Positions 1-11,314 of a DNA stretch of 64,000 bases are shown in pieces (within the stretch, counting starts at the first letter, position 1; the number at the start of each line of letters is the position of its first letter). The notes under the pieces are model-generated. The model saw only the letters and a program-made list of their open reading frames with translations, was not told the origin of the DNA and did not search any database. The position numbers were made by a program, and so were the translations under genes. Source of the stretch: Cycloclasticus sp. symbiont of Poecilosclerida sp. M (lineage in GTDB: Bacteria > Pseudomonadota > Gammaproteobacteria > Methylococcales > Cycloclasticaceae); the NCBI GenBank assembly GCA_002101225.1, contig LWTN01000243.1, forward strand, positions 1 to 64,000, given 5' to 3'.

Positions 1-128
1 GTGAGTAATGTTTCTATTTCAGACCATTCCAACAAGGCTTCTGTGTCATCAAGACTATGAAGAATAGGGTGCTCTAAGTCAGCGGTTGAAAAGAAGAGGT
101 TGGATTGTGTTGAGAATGATTTTTGCAT
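1..128 (-). CDS. N-terminal fragment of an ORF running off the left edge, possibly a transposase
   Basis: Reverse strand from ATG at 128 reads MQKSFSTQSNLFFSTADLEHPILHSLDDTEALLEWSEIETLLT without stop to position 1; only a vague resemblance to IS transposase N-termini. Confidence 0.35.
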   Translation of the reverse strand, partial: MQKSFSTQSNLFFSTADLEHPILHSLDDTEALLEWSEIETLL

Positions 129-192
129 GATGCATTATAACAAAATTTATGCGTGTTTTTTGGGTTATGCTGAGGTCTCTAAGTATGAAAAG

Positions 193-216
193 CCTTGTTT
201 CTAACAAGGTTTTTTT
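193..216 (+). terminator. Rho-independent terminator-like hairpin
   Basis: CCTTGTT-TCT-AACAAGG followed by T7. Confidence 0.6.
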
Positions 217-429
217 GGCCTGATAAAGATAGTTAGAAACCTTCTATATCATAAGGAAATGTAATGTCTAAAAAGTAGATCAAGCACCGTTCCGGCGCAA
301 AAATCAGCGCTTTGTCTGCCGCTTAGCAAAACGTTGTGCCTAAAAATAGTAGACGTTACTTTGACTAGCGGCGCTAACGTTAGATTAATGGATAACTCCA
401 ATTTCAATAACTATAAAAACGCTAGCACT

Positions 430-1203
430 TTAAACAACGTATATATCGTAGCGCGTGTTAACGCTGCTAATGCTATATCTGGATTTTAAATCATTCAATG
501 GTAGCGCGGACTTAGGCCGCTTAACGACGACACGAAAGTTAGCGGTTTCAAGTGCGCGCTCTAATAGCTTGCTTTCGCTTCCACTGTGGCTAACGAGGTG
601 TTGGAGTACTTGCATTTCTTTCTTTATTTTTGCGGATCTTTTACGTTCTGGATACATCGGGTCCAAATAAATGACATCCGGCATGACTCGCAAAGCACCC
701 TTTTCTCCATCAATGTAATCAATTGAGTCGCTGCAAACACAGGTCATCTTATTAGCAATTAGTGCAGTTTCTGCATCGATGGAGGCCCGATGGAGCGCAT
801 CAGCTAACATTCCATACAGAGCTGGGTGCTGTTCACATAAGGTGATTTCTGCGCCTAGACTTGCCAAAACAAAGGCATCTTTTCCAAGCCCTGCCGTCGC
901 GTCTAAAATCGTCCATTCGGAGTGTTTATCTAAACCACACGCCTTTGCTAATGGTTGTTTTTTACCTCCGCCATATTGGCGACGGTGTTTGGCTCTTCCT
1001 GTTACAAAGTCAACACAAACGCTCAAGCTCTCACCTTCCTTTTCAAGGTGTAAGGTTAATGCGTCTTTTACATAGCTTAGGTAACACGATGTGGTCAATT
1101 CAGAGTTTTTGACTTGAAATACGCCTTGATCAATAAGCACTTTTATCTCATCGCACGGCACATCGCCTTCGCTGATGACTATTTGGATTGGATTAGCAAG
1201 CAA
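430..1203 (-). CDS. rsmJ: 16S rRNA (guanine1516-N2)-methyltransferase RsmJ-like; start uncertain
   Basis: Translation contains VDFVTGRAKHRRQYGGGKKQPLAKACG...DATAGLGKDAFVLASLG...YLDPMYPERKRSAKIKKEM, typical of RsmJ. The supplied ORF start lies inside tRNA-His; 1203 is the first TTG after the tRNA. Confidence 0.85.
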   Translation of the reverse strand: MLANPIQIVISEGDVPCDEIKVLIDQGVFQVKNSELTTSCYLSYVKDALTLHLEKEGESLSVCVDFVTGRAKHRRQYGGGKKQPLAKACGLDKHSEWTILDATAGLGKDAFVLASLGAEITLCEQHPALYGMLADALHRASIDAETALIANKMTCVCSDSIDYIDGEKGALRVMPDVIYLDPMYPERKRSAKIKKEMQVLQHLVSHSGSESKLLERALETANFRVVVKRPKSALPLNDLKSRYSISSVNTRYDIYVV

Positions 1204-1250
1204 TGGAGCTAGAGCAAGTGAGGCTGTTAAACATAGAAGTATAATCGAAA

Positions 1251-1327
1251 TGGGGTGGATGAAGGGACTCGAACCCTCGACAACCTGAGTCACAGTCAGG
1301 GGCTCTACCAACTGAGCTACACCCACC
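1251..1327 (-). tRNA. tRNA-His(GTG)
   Basis: Cloverleaf on minus strand, anticodon stem CCTGA-CTGTGAC-TCAGG, encoded CCA. Confidence 0.95.
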
Positions 1328-1392
1328 ATCGACGATTATTTGTACTTAGGGATTTTTAGACCTTAAGTTGATTAACTTTTACATCTGCCGTA

Positions 1393-1469
1393 TGGCGCGC
1401 TTGGCAGGACTCGAACCTGCTACCCTCGGCTTAGAAGGCCGATGCTCTATCCAGATGAGCTACAAGCGC
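1393..1469 (-). tRNA. tRNA-Arg(TCT)
   Basis: Cloverleaf on minus strand, anticodon loop CTTCTAA, encoded CCA. Confidence 0.95.
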
Positions 1470-1486
1470 TTCAACATAAGCAAAAT

Positions 1487-1563
1487 TGGTCGGGGTGGAG
1501 AGATTCGAACTCCCGACCCACTGCTCCCAAAGCAGTTGCGCTACCAGGCTGCGCTACACCCCG
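1487..1563 (-). tRNA. tRNA-Pro(TGG)
   Basis: Cloverleaf on minus strand, CTGCT-TTGGGAG-CAG anticodon arm, encoded CCA. Confidence 0.95.
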
Positions 1564-1700
1564 CCGACCCTAAAAGAAAAATGGATAGTGTTTTCAGAAA
1601 GCAATGCTTTAGTAATGCAAAATCTCTGTAGGTGGGCGATAATACGGCACGACCCAATTGAGGTCAATATTTAACCCTAAAATTTTAAAGAAACGGCTCA

Positions 1701-2555
1701 ATGACCCACCAAATCATCAATGGAAAAATAATTGCTGCTGAACTTCGAGCATCAATTAAAAAGCAAACTGCCGAGCGCCTCTCACAGGGTTTAGCAAAAC
1801 CAGGCTTGGCCGTTATTTTGGTTGGTGAAAATCCTGCCTCGGAAGTTTATGTGCGCAACAAATGCGCAGCCTGTGAAGAAGTTGGTTTTTATTCTTTGTC
1901 TAAGAGCTTTTCTCATGGGGTAACCGAGCAAGAGTTACTCGAATTAATTGCAGATTTAAATAATAATTCAGCGATTAACGGCATTCTCGTCCAGCTTCCT
2001 TTGCCAGAACACATTGACGAAGAGAAGATTATCGAAGCAATCGACCCGCTAAAAGATGTCGATGGCTTCCACCCTTATAATGTGGGTCGTCTGGCACTAC
2101 GTATGCCTGTACTGCGCTCGTGCACGCCTAAAGGCATTATGACCTTGCTTAAAAGCACGAGCATCCCTCTAGAGGGCAAGGAGGCGGTTGTAATTGGTGC
2201 GTCTAATATCGTGGGGCGACCTATCTCATTTGAATTATTAATGGCCCGATGCACGGTCACCACCTGTCATAGCCGCACGGTTAACGTCAAAGAGCACGTA
2301 CAGCGTGCGGATATCGTCGTTGCCGCTGTAGGTATTCCAGGTTTTGTAAAAGGTGATTGGATTAAACCCGGCGCAATCGTAATTGATGTTGGGATTAACC
2401 GGCTTGAGTCCGGCAAATTAGCGGGTGATATTGATTTTGACGCCGTATCTGAACGAGCAAATTGGATAACGCCTGTTCCCGGAGGTGTTGGTCCTATGAC
2501 GATTGCCTCTTTGTTAGAAAACACATTGCAAGCAGCCCAATTACAAAGCCAATAG
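1701..2555 (+). CDS. folD: Bifunctional methylenetetrahydrofolate dehydrogenase/methenyltetrahydrofolate cyclohydrolase
   Basis: [55 protein letters not shown] motifs. Confidence 0.97.
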   Translation: MTHQIINGKIIAAELRASIKKQTAERLSQGLAKPGLAVILVGENPASEVYVRNKCAACEEVGFYSLSKSFSHGVTEQELLELIADLNNNSAINGILVQLPLPEHIDEEKIIEAIDPLKDVDGFHPYNVGRLALRMPVLRSCTPKGIMTLLKSTSIPLEGKEAVVIGASNIVGRPISFELLMARCTVTTCHSRTVNVKEHVQRADIVVAAVGIPGFVKGDWIKPGAIVIDVGINRLESGKLAGDIDFDAVSERANWITPVPGGVGPMTIASLLENTLQAAQLQSQ

Positions 2556-2563
2556 CTAGAGCA

Positions 2564-3961
2564 CTATTGCCGGCGCCAGGTTGTTTCTAACCCTTTATCT
2601 TCGAGCACGACGCCCTGCTCTTTTAGCTCGTCACGAATCTGATCAGCTAAGCCCCAATTCTTCTCGGTCTTAGCTTGCAGGCGTTGTGCAATCTTCATTT
2701 CAATGTCGTCGCTACTCATCGCTTCGTTTGAACCCGCTGTGGATTGCAAATAAGCTTCTGGGTCTTGATTTAATAAACCCAAAGGGTCGGCCATCGTCAA
2801 TAAATCATGCGCCAGTAGTGAAGCCTGTTCAGGGTTCCTTGTTTTCAGCTTATTGAGCTCATTGGCACACTCAAACATTACAGATATTGCTTTAGCCGAA
2901 TTGAAATCATCGTTCATCGCCGCCTCAAAGCGTTGTACAAAGTCAGATTTAACGGTGTTTTGAACAGGTGCCACATTGCGTAGTGCTGTATATAAGCGCT
3001 CTAACGCTGAACGTGATTCATTGAGCTGTTCATCAGAATAATTAAGCGGACTACGGTAATGGCTCGATAAGACAAAGAATCGAATTTCTTCACCGCGATA
3101 TTGTTTCAGCACCTCACGTACGGTAAAAAAGTTACCGAGCGATTTAGACATCTTTTCGTCATCAATCCGCACGAAACCGTTGTGCATCCACGTATTAACA
3201 AATTTCTCGCCCGTTGCAGCTTCAGATTGGGCAATCTCGTTTTCGTGATGAGGGAACTGCAAGTCCATGCCGCCACCGTGAATATCGAAGTGATTACCTA
3301 GACAGCAAGTCGCCATCGCAGAACACTCAATATGCCAGCCTGGGCGCCCCTCTCCCCAAGGTGATAGCCAGGCGGGCTCACCAACTTTAGCGGATTTCCA
3401 TAAAACAAAATCAAATGGGTTGCGTTTGTTTTCATCAACCTCTACGCGCTCACCGGCATTCATATCGTCCAGTTTACAACCCGATAGCTGCCCATAACCA
3501 GTAAATGATTCGACCGAATAATAGACATCGCCATTTGACCCAACATAGGCGTGTTGTTTATCAATAAGCGTCTGGATCATGCTGACAATATTATCTATGA
3601 ATTTGGTCGCCAACGGTTCGAGGCTAGGCTTAAGAACATTTAAACTAGCTTCGTCTTGATGCATCTCATCAATAAACCGCTGTGTCAGTTGGCTAAAGTC
3701 TTCATTCGCCTCAAGCGCACGCACGATGATTTTATCGTCAATGTCTGTAATATTACGCACGTAGTGAACCTTATACCCCAGGTGCTTTAAATAGCGCACG
3801 ACGGTATCAAAAACGACCATCACACGGGCGTGCCCGATATGGCAAAAATCATAAACCGTCATACCGCAAACGTAGAGCCCAACCTGACCTTCTTTTATAG
3901 GTTTAAACAGCTCTTTTTTGCGGCTTAATGTATTAAAAATTTGCAGTGAATTCATCGACAA
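2564..3961 (-). CDS. cysS: Cysteinyl-tRNA synthetase
   Basis: YVCGMTVYDFCHIGHAR, GWHIECSAM, HHENEIAQSEA, KMSKSLGNF motifs. Confidence 0.97.
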   Translation of the reverse strand: MSMNSLQIFNTLSRKKELFKPIKEGQVGLYVCGMTVYDFCHIGHARVMVVFDTVVRYLKHLGYKVHYVRNITDIDDKIIVRALEANEDFSQLTQRFIDEMHQDEASLNVLKPSLEPLATKFIDNIVSMIQTLIDKQHAYVGSNGDVYYSVESFTGYGQLSGCKLDDMNAGERVEVDENKRNPFDFVLWKSAKVGEPAWLSPWGEGRPGWHIECSAMATCCLGNHFDIHGGGMDLQFPHHENEIAQSEAATGEKFVNTWMHNGFVRIDDEKMSKSLGNFFTVREVLKQYRGEEIRFFVLSSHYRSPLNYSDEQLNESRSALERLYTALRNVAPVQNTVKSDFVQRFEAAMNDDFNSAKAISVMFECANELNKLKTRNPEQASLLAHDLLTMADPLGLLNQDPEAYLQSTAGSNEAMSSDDIEMKIAQRLQAKTEKNWGLADQIRDELKEQGVVLEDKGLETTWRRQ

Positions 3962-4086
3962 CTTTGGATGTTTAATTTAGCTACGCATGATAACTGATTC
4001 GGCTTGTGCTTTAAATCTCTACGCCCCTTTATAAAGGCTATAAAAACAGATAGTATGCTCACTCGTTTTAATACTAGAAAATCACA

Positions 4087-4686
4087 ATGACTAACAAATC
4101 CATATTACTTATTAAAGCCCTATTGATTGGAGCTCTTTTAACATCACCCTCACTATTCGCACAGGACACAAAATCTATGAGCAACCCGAAAGTAAAACTT
4201 ACAACGAATCAAGGCGTTATTGTGCTTGAACTCGATTCATCTGCAGCACCTAATACGGTTGCTAACTATATTTCTTATATAGAAGAAGGGTTTTTTACAG
4301 ATGTGATTTTTCATAGAGTCATTCCTAATTTCATGGTTCAAGGCGGCGGTTTCACAGCCGATTTAGAGCAAAAAGAGACCAATGCACCGATTGAAAATGA
4401 AGCCGATAACGGGCTTAAAAATGAACGCGGAACAATCGCGATGGCAAGAACGGGCGACCCGCATTCTGCGACGGCTCAATTTTTCATCAATCATGCGGAT
4501 AATGGCTTTTTAGACCACAGCTCAAAAACGGCTCAAGGATGGGGTTACGCTGTTTTTGGCAAAGTGACGGAAGGTATGGACGTGGTCGATAAAATTGCGG
4601 CAATCCCTACAGGTGGTGCAGGCATGTTCCCTACTGATGTACCGCAAGAAACTGTTCTAATTGAAAAAGCAGAAGTTATTCAATAA
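4087..4686 (+). CDS. Peptidyl-prolyl cis-trans isomerase, cyclophilin type, with signal peptide
   Basis: N-terminal hydrophobic signal; FHRVIPNFMVQGG and ATAQFFINHADN cyclophilin motifs. Confidence 0.93.
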   Translation: MTNKSILLIKALLIGALLTSPSLFAQDTKSMSNPKVKLTTNQGVIVLELDSSAAPNTVANYISYIEEGFFTDVIFHRVIPNFMVQGGGFTADLEQKETNAPIENEADNGLKNERGTIAMARTGDPHSATAQFFINHADNGFLDHSSKTAQGWGYAVFGKVTEGMDVVDKIAAIPTGGAGMFPTDVPQETVLIEKAEVIQ

Positions 4687-4689
4687 TTC

Positions 4690-5415
4690 GTGACGCAACA
4701 CGTCCACTTTATTTCTGATTTACACCTCTCACGAGATAGGCCGGAGAATACCCAGAGATTTCTGGCCTATCTTGAATCGTTAGTTTCCAGAGTCTCTGAT
4801 CTCTACATCCTTGGAGATCTGTTCGATGTTTGGGTTGGCGACGATGACCCGACACCACCCAATGGAATCGTCAAAGAAAAGCTCAACGCCGTTAGTAACA
4901 GAAAAATAAACGTCCACTTCTTAGCTGGAAACCGTGATTTTTTAATAGGCGGAAAATTCTTTAGCGATACACAGATAAATAGCTTAGACGATGAGCACTT
5001 AATTGATTTGTTCGGAGTTAAAACACTGCTGATGCACGGCGATACCTTATGCACAGATGACGTTGAATATCAACAATTTAGGGCCTTAACCCATAGTAAC
5101 GATTGGCAAAAAGACACGCTATCGAAAACACTTGATGAAAGGTTAGCCTTGGCTAAACACTATCGTGAACAAAGCCACCTAAGCAAGAGCAATAAATCCA
5201 TGGAGATTATGGATGTAAACCAAAAAACCGTGACCGAGACCATGCAAAGAAATGGCGTCACTCGACTCATTCACGGCCATACGCATCGCCCCAAAATTCA
5301 TTCATTAACTGTCGACAACTGCTCTGCTAAACGCTTTGTGTTAGATGAATGGGCAACACACGGTAGCGTGCTCGACTGGAGCGAAAACGGCTATGAGTTA
5401 ATCAAACTGGCCTAA
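4690..5415 (+). CDS. lpxH: UDP-2,3-diacylglucosamine diphosphatase LpxH
   Basis: ISDLHLSRDRP, LGDLFDVWVGDDD, LAGNRDFLIG, HGHTHRP motifs; GTG start. Confidence 0.95.
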   Translation: MTQHVHFISDLHLSRDRPENTQRFLAYLESLVSRVSDLYILGDLFDVWVGDDDPTPPNGIVKEKLNAVSNRKINVHFLAGNRDFLIGGKFFSDTQINSLDDEHLIDLFGVKTLLMHGDTLCTDDVEYQQFRALTHSNDWQKDTLSKTLDERLALAKHYREQSHLSKSNKSMEIMDVNQKTVTETMQRNGVTRLIHGHTHRPKIHSLTVDNCSAKRFVLDEWATHGSVLDWSENGYELIKLA

Positions 5416-6293
5416 CGTCGTTTATCCCGCTTCTCCAGCTCAGATAACTCAGATTCAGAAAAGCCTGCTCTCAGCCTCAACGGCCGATTAAAAGGCCCTA
5501 ACACTTGCCCCTTTAAGTAGTGTTCAATATTTTCGAAAAACGCGCCTTCTCGTTCAATATTTTCTTGCTTGCAGACATAGTCTAACCACTTTGTACCGTA
5601 CTCAACGTGGCTCACCTCATCTTCTAAAATGACCTCTAAAATCGCTGCGGTTGCGTTGTCTTTCTGAGCATACAATTTTTCTAACATTGCAGGAGTCACA
5701 TCGAGGCCACGGGCTTCAAGGTAGCGAGGTACAAGCGATAAGCGTGCTATTAGATCTTCTTCTGTTTTAACCGCCATACTCCACAAGCCATCATGCGAGG
5801 GGTTGTCGCCGTATTGGCAGTCATAATTTTTTAAATGCGCGCAAAGCATTTCAAAGTGCTTGCATTCGTCATTAGCAACGAATATCCAGTCATCATAAAA
5901 CTGTTTAGGTAAACCCTTAAACCGGTAGGCAATATCCAACGCCAGCTTGATGGCATTAAACTCAATGTGAGCGATGGCGTGAATAAATGAACGCCTACCC
6001 GCCTCTGTGCCTAATCGACGGCGCGGTAATTCGCGTGGCGGAATACATACAAGCTTGTCAGGAAACTTAACGTATTGAATCGGTTTAACGATTCTACCTT
6101 CTGGCTCTACCCATTGGCTTACATCTTGACTAAGGGCAAACGCTTTACGCGTCATTTCAATAGTTTCATCAAGCGATGAGCTTTCTAACGCTTTTTCTAT
6201 ATATAAAAATAAATTCGACATACACAATAACACCTTAGCAAACGAAGATTTTACCGCACCTGTTGTATACTTGTTCCATTGTTTATTTTTCAT
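5412..6293 (-). CDS. DUF455-family ferritin-like protein; true start may be an internal Met
   Basis: [13 protein letters not shown]...DECKHFEML...[10 protein letters not shown] di-iron-like pattern. Confidence 0.8.
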   Translation of the reverse strand: MKNKQWNKYTTGAVKSSFAKVLLCMSNLFLYIEKALESSSLDETIEMTRKAFALSQDVSQWVEPEGRIVKPIQYVKFPDKLVCIPPRELPRRRLGTEAGRRSFIHAIAHIEFNAIKLALDIAYRFKGLPKQFYDDWIFVANDECKHFEMLCAHLKNYDCQYGDNPSHDGLWSMAVKTEEDLIARLSLVPRYLEARGLDVTPAMLEKLYAQKDNATAAILEVILEDEVSHVEYGTKWLDYVCKQENIEREGAFFENIEHYLKGQVLGPFNRPLRLRAGFSESELSELEKRDKRR

Positions 6294-6306
6294 TAAGAGA
6301 GTTAAG

Positions 6307-7719
6307 ATGAGTAAGTATGACTACGACGTAATCGTCGTTGGCACGGGCCCCGGTGGCGAAGGTGCTGCAATGAAAGCCTGTAAGGAAGGCAAGAAAGTTG
6401 CCATCATTGAAAGATATCAAGAGGTTGGTGGCGGTTGTACGCATTGGGGAACGATTCCTTCAAAAGCCCTTCGCCAAGCCGTACAGCGCGTTATTCAATT
6501 CAACCGCAACCGTTGGTTTAAAGAAGCCTGCGGTGGCCCACTCCACCTGACCTTTCCTCAACTTTTAAGTTCTGCGACCGATGTGATTAAGCAACAGGTC
6601 AATATGCGCAGCAGTTTCTACGAACGAAACAACCTTGATTTGATTTATGGCACCGCGAGTTTTATCGACGATAACACGATGCAAATCAAACCCAATACCG
6701 GAAAGAAAATCAGAAAAGTAACCTCTTGGGTCTTTGTTTTAGCACCGGGTTCTCACCCCTATCGTCCAGACGACGTGGATTTTGATCACCCTCGTGTCTT
6801 TGATAGCGACACCATACTTAACCTTGATTTCACACCGCGTTCCATCACTATTTATGGCGCGGGTGTTATCGGTTCTGAATACGCGTCTATCTTTCAAGGG
6901 CTCGGCGTTAAAGTTGATCTAATCAACACCCAAGAAGGCTTGCTGGCATTTCTAGATGAGGAGATTGTGCACGCGCTCAGTCATGATATGCGTAGGCAAG
7001 GTGTCGTCATCCGATCTAACGAAGAGTACGATTCAATTAGCGCCGAAGACAAAGCGGTCGTTACCCTGCTTAAATCGGGCAAAAAAATTAAGACCGATAT
7101 TTTCCTATGGGCGAATGGTAGAACGGGTAATTTTGAGGATTTAGCCTTGAATAAGGTTAGTATAAAACCCAACTCTCGTGGCCAAATCAACGTTAACGAA
7201 AACTATCAGGTCGAAGGCAAAGAACACATTTATGCTATCGGCGACTTTATCGGCTATCCCAGCTTAGCGAGTGCGGCTTATGACCAAGGGCGATTCGCCG
7301 CTACGCATATCGTAGACGGCTATTGTGATGCTAAATTAGTCAAAGATATTCCTACCGGCATCTACACGAACCCCGAAATTAGTTCTGTGGGTTATACCGA
7401 AAAAGAGCTGACTGACCTTAAAGTGCCGTACGAAACGGGGCATTCACGCTTCGATTCGCTCGCAAGAGCGCAAATATCAGGTGAGACCCAAGGTTTGTTA
7501 AAAATCATTTTCCATTCTGAAACACTACAGATACTTGGCGTACATTGCTTTGGCGATCAAGCCGCAGAGATTATTCATATTGGTCAAGCCATCATGTCCC
7601 AAGAAGGCGAAGCCAACACCCTACTTTACTTTACCAATACAACTTTCAACTACCCAACGATGGCTGAAGCGTATCGCGTAGCGGCGCTGAGTGGCTTAAA
7701 CAGACTAGATAATCATTAG
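6307..7719 (+). CDS. sthA: Soluble pyridine nucleotide transhydrogenase
   Basis: [26 protein letters not shown]; lacks the CxxxxC disulfide ([16 protein letters not shown]), as in SthA; ATG at 6307 preferred over the track start. Confidence 0.94.
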   Translation: MSKYDYDVIVVGTGPGGEGAAMKACKEGKKVAIIERYQEVGGGCTHWGTIPSKALRQAVQRVIQFNRNRWFKEACGGPLHLTFPQLLSSATDVIKQQVNMRSSFYERNNLDLIYGTASFIDDNTMQIKPNTGKKIRKVTSWVFVLAPGSHPYRPDDVDFDHPRVFDSDTILNLDFTPRSITIYGAGVIGSEYASIFQGLGVKVDLINTQEGLLAFLDEEIVHALSHDMRRQGVVIRSNEEYDSISAEDKAVVTLLKSGKKIKTDIFLWANGRTGNFEDLALNKVSIKPNSRGQINVNENYQVEGKEHIYAIGDFIGYPSLASAAYDQGRFAATHIVDGYCDAKLVKDIPTGIYTNPEISSVGYTEKELTDLKVPYETGHSRFDSLARAQISGETQGLLKIIFHSETLQILGVHCFGDQAAEIIHIGQAIMSQEGEANTLLYFTNTTFNYPTMAEAYRVAALSGLNRLDNH

Positions 7720-7804
7720 GCGGCTATAGAATCGGTTTTCTTAAGCTGTTGTTCAGTTTAAGCCTGTACAGTAAGGGTTGATTTTAACAGAACAGGAGCA
7801 CCCA

Positions 7805-8494
7805 ATGAGAATATGGATATTTGCACTGACGTTAGCCGTTTTTATAACCCCCGCTATTGCACACGACGTTCAGCCCACAGGTCTAGTCAACATTCAAGCC
7901 TCTGCCAGCGTTGAAGTGGCAACCGACACCATGCAAGCGGTTATAGCCGTTGAAGCTGAACATTACGACCCTGTTATTCTTGCGGAAACCATTAATAAGA
8001 AAATGGCATGGGCACTCGCCACAGCTAAACCTTATTCGATGGTAAAGGTGAAAGGCGGCCAATACAGCTCACACCAGAAATACCATAACCGAATTTTTAA
8101 AGCGTGGCGTGGCACACAAACCATCACCCTAGAAAGTAAAAATAGCGCCAAACTAGGCAAACTGATTGGTCTATTACAAAAAAAACTATTAATTAAATCG
8201 CTGCGTTATCACGTCTCTAAGGAAAAAATAAAAAGCGTCAACAAAACATTGGTTAAACAAGCCATTGTTAACTTTAAAGAACAAGCGCAAGTCATTACAC
8301 GTGGATTTGATAAGAGCAAATACGTCATTCACCAAATAAACGTGAACACGAACAACCGACGCCAGCCTGTGTACTACGCTAAATCACGCATGATGGCTGA
8401 TTCAATGGTTGCTGAAGCCGCTCCCGCTCAGCTACAACAAAATAGCTCCACTATTCAAGTTAATATCAATGGTTCTATTCGATTAATCAATTAG
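7805..8494 (+). CDS. Periplasmic SIMPL (DUF541) domain protein
   Basis: Signal peptide; VNIQASASVEVATDTMQAVIAVEAE pattern. Confidence 0.7.
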   Translation: MRIWIFALTLAVFITPAIAHDVQPTGLVNIQASASVEVATDTMQAVIAVEAEHYDPVILAETINKKMAWALATAKPYSMVKVKGGQYSSHQKYHNRIFKAWRGTQTITLESKNSAKLGKLIGLLQKKLLIKSLRYHVSKEKIKSVNKTLVKQAIVNFKEQAQVITRGFDKSKYVIHQINVNTNNRRQPVYYAKSRMMADSMVAEAAPAQLQQNSSTIQVNINGSIRLIN

Positions 8495-8524
8495 TTATAA
8501 TGCTGACTTAAAGTAAATTAACAC

Positions 8525-8555
8525 AAAAAAGGCGCTGATAATCAGCGCCTTTTTT
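8525..8555. terminator. Bidirectional Rho-independent terminator
   Basis: AAAAAAGGCGCTGAT/ATCAGCGCCTTTTTT between convergent genes. Confidence 0.9.
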
Positions 8556-8578
8556 AGATCTTACGGTAACACTTTAAA

Positions 8579-11170
8579 TCAAACAGCAAGCTCAACCTTA
8601 TCTGCAGCGTCTTGGTACTGAGGAAGCTGGTCAAAGTTTAAGTAACGATACGTTTCTGCAGCCATCGTATCAATCTTCTTAGCGTATTCCATGTATTCTT
8701 CCTTAGAAGGAATCTTACCCAGTATGGCACTAACAGCGGCCAATTCAGCAGAAGCCAAATAAACGTCTGCACCATTACCAAGACGGTTCGGGAAGTTACG
8801 CGTTGAAGTTGAAATAACCGTTGAGTTCTCGGCAACACGTGCTTGGTTACCCATGCACAAGGAACAACCTGGCATTTCTGTACGCGCACCTGACGTACCA
8901 AATACGTTGTAGTAGCCTTCTGCTGTTAGTTGAGCCTCGTCCATTTTTGTTGGAGGCACAATCCATAAACGCGTCGGTATGACGCCGCCAAATTCTTGCA
9001 ACAGATTACCTGCAGCGCGGAAGTGACCGATATTTGTCATACATGATCCGATAAACACTTCATCAATTTTAGCGCCTGCAACGTCTGACAATATTTTAAC
9101 GTCATCTGGGTCATTAGGGCACGCTAGGATGGGCTCATGAATATCGCTCATGTTGATTTCAATAATTTCAGCGTATTCAGCGTCGGCATCAGCTTCCATT
9201 AATACAGGGTTAGCCAACCATTCTTCCATCGCTTTAATTCTACGGCTAATCGTTCTCACATCGCCATAACCATCGCCAATCATCCACTTTAACATGGTAA
9301 TATTAGAATTCATGTACTCGATGATAGGTTCTTTATTAAGCTTGATCGTACAACCCGCAGCTGAACGTTCAGCAGATGCATCAGACAGCTCAAATGCTTG
9401 TTCAACTTTCAAGTCTGGCAAGCCTTCAATTTCAAGGATACGGCCCGAAAATTCATTAACTTTTCCTTCTTTTGCAACCGTTAACAAACCTCTATTAATC
9501 GCGGCTAATGGAATCGCATTCACCATATCGCGCAAGGTAATACCTGGTTGCATTTCACCCGTGAAACGGACCAAAATTGATTCTGGCATATCCAGTGGCA
9601 TAACGCCTGTAGCGGCAGCAAACGCCACTAAACCTGAACCCGCTGGGAATGAAATACCTAATGGGAAACGTGTATGAGAATCACCACCTGTACCCACGGT
9701 ATCAGGAAGCAACATACGGTTTAACCATGAATGGATAATGCCGTCACCAGGACGTAAAGATACGCCGCCACGATTCATAATAAAGTCAGGCAATGTGTGG
9801 TGTGTCGCTACATCCACAGGTTTTGGGTATGCCGCTGTATGACAGAAAGACTGCATCACCAAATCAGCAGAGAAGCCAAGACAAGCAAGGTCTTGTAGTT
9901 CGTCACGCGTCATAGGGCCTGTCGTATCTTGCGAGCCTACCGTCGTCATATGAGGTTCGCAGTACACATTTTCTCTAATTCCTTCGACGCCACACGCTTT
10001 GCCCACCATTTTTTGCGCTAAGGTAAAGCCTTTACCGCTGTCAACGTGTGATTCTGGCTGACGGAAAACATCAGACGCTTCAAGGTCTAACGCTTTGCGA
10101 GCACGCTGCGTTAAGCCACGGCCAATAATCAAAGGAATACGACCACCCGCCTGTACTTCGTCTAGGATGACGTTGGATTTTAATTCGAATTCAGATAACA
10201 CTTCATCTGAACCCGTTTTCGTCACCTTGCCTTCGTATGGATAGATATCAATCACATCGTGCATATTGAAGTTCGAAACATCCATTTCAATCGGTAACGC
10301 GCCTGAATCTTCCATCGTATTAAAGAAGATAGGAGCAATTTTTCCACCGATACAAATACCACCTGCACGTTTATTTGGAACGTAAGGGATATCGTCACCC
10401 ATGAACCATAAAACCGAGTTAGTCGCTGATTTACGTGAAGAACCCGTACCCACAACGTCGCCTACATAAGCGAGGGGAATACCGTCTTTTTCCATATCAT
10501 CAATGAATGATATAGGACCCTTCTCGCCAGGAATTTCTGGAACAATGCCATCGCGTGGCATTTTAAGCATCGCTAAAGCGTGCAAAGGAATATCAGGGCG
10601 CGACCACGCATCTGGCGCTGGTGATAAATCATCCGTATTCGTTTCGCCGGTTACTTCAAACACCTTAACCGTTAGCTTTTCAGCTAGCGCTGGTTTGCTA
10701 GTAAACCATTCTGCATCCGCCCAAGACTGCATAATACGCTTAGCCGCCGTATTACCTGCGTCTGCTTTTTCTTGAACGTCATGGAATGCATCAAACACGA
10801 GTAAGGTGTGAGATAACTGGTCGGCCGCAATTTCAGCCAACTCTTCGTTATCAAGAAGATCAACCAGCGGCATAATGTTGTAACCACCTAACATCGTACC
10901 CAAAAGCTCAGTCGCTCTTTTCGCGTCAATCAGTGGAGAACTCGCCTCACCTTTTGATAATGCCGCAAGAAAACCCGCTTTAACATAAGCAGCCTCATCA
11001 ACGCCCGCAGGTATGCGGTTGGTAATAAGGTCTAATAAAAATTCGTCCTCGCCAGCAGGCGGACTTTTTAATAACTCAACAAGACTGGCCACTTGGTCAG
11101 CCGTCAAAGGTTTAGGCACAATACCTATGGCTGCACGTTCTGCTACATGTTTACGATATTCTTCTAACAC
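8579..11170 (-). CDS. acnB: Aconitate hydratase B
   Basis: 863 aa; [46 protein letters not shown] motifs. Confidence 0.97.
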   Translation of the reverse strand: MLEEYRKHVAERAAIGIVPKPLTADQVASLVELLKSPPAGEDEFLLDLITNRIPAGVDEAAYVKAGFLAALSKGEASSPLIDAKRATELLGTMLGGYNIMPLVDLLDNEELAEIAADQLSHTLLVFDAFHDVQEKADAGNTAAKRIMQSWADAEWFTSKPALAEKLTVKVFEVTGETNTDDLSPAPDAWSRPDIPLHALAMLKMPRDGIVPEIPGEKGPISFIDDMEKDGIPLAYVGDVVGTGSSRKSATNSVLWFMGDDIPYVPNKRAGGICIGGKIAPIFFNTMEDSGALPIEMDVSNFNMHDVIDIYPYEGKVTKTGSDEVLSEFELKSNVILDEVQAGGRIPLIIGRGLTQRARKALDLEASDVFRQPESHVDSGKGFTLAQKMVGKACGVEGIRENVYCEPHMTTVGSQDTTGPMTRDELQDLACLGFSADLVMQSFCHTAAYPKPVDVATHHTLPDFIMNRGGVSLRPGDGIIHSWLNRMLLPDTVGTGGDSHTRFPLGISFPAGSGLVAFAAATGVMPLDMPESILVRFTGEMQPGITLRDMVNAIPLAAINRGLLTVAKEGKVNEFSGRILEIEGLPDLKVEQAFELSDASAERSAAGCTIKLNKEPIIEYMNSNITMLKWMIGDGYGDVRTISRRIKAMEEWLANPVLMEADADAEYAEIIEINMSDIHEPILACPNDPDDVKILSDVAGAKIDEVFIGSCMTNIGHFRAAGNLLQEFGGVIPTRLWIVPPTKMDEAQLTAEGYYNVFGTSGARTEMPGCSLCMGNQARVAENSTVISTSTRNFPNRLGNGADVYLASAELAAVSAILGKIPSKEEYMEYAKKIDTMAAETYRYLNFDQLPQYQDAADKVELAV

Positions 11171-11314
11171 AGTTCACTCCTACGTTTAATATTCGAGCCT
11201 AAAAGCCCATAAAGATTAGCCATGCATTTTAGCATTTTAGACTTAAAATTGACAGGTCTCACAATAAGGTGTTTGATATAAAACCCACTGCTAAAGGGGC
11301 GAACTGTATTTATT

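Noticed and set aside
290-400. Possible attC-like repeat (GCACCGTT...AACGTTGTGC) near rsmJ
   Set aside because: Arms match poorly beyond the outer 8-10 nt and there is no cassette ORF organisation; not convincing by eye
1368-1674. Plus-strand ORFs 1368-1631 and 1486-1674
   Set aside because: They are antisense to tRNA-Arg and tRNA-Pro; spurious translations
8638-10887. Numerous ORFs overlapping acnB on both strands
   Set aside because: Shadow ORFs inside a well-conserved 863-aa gene
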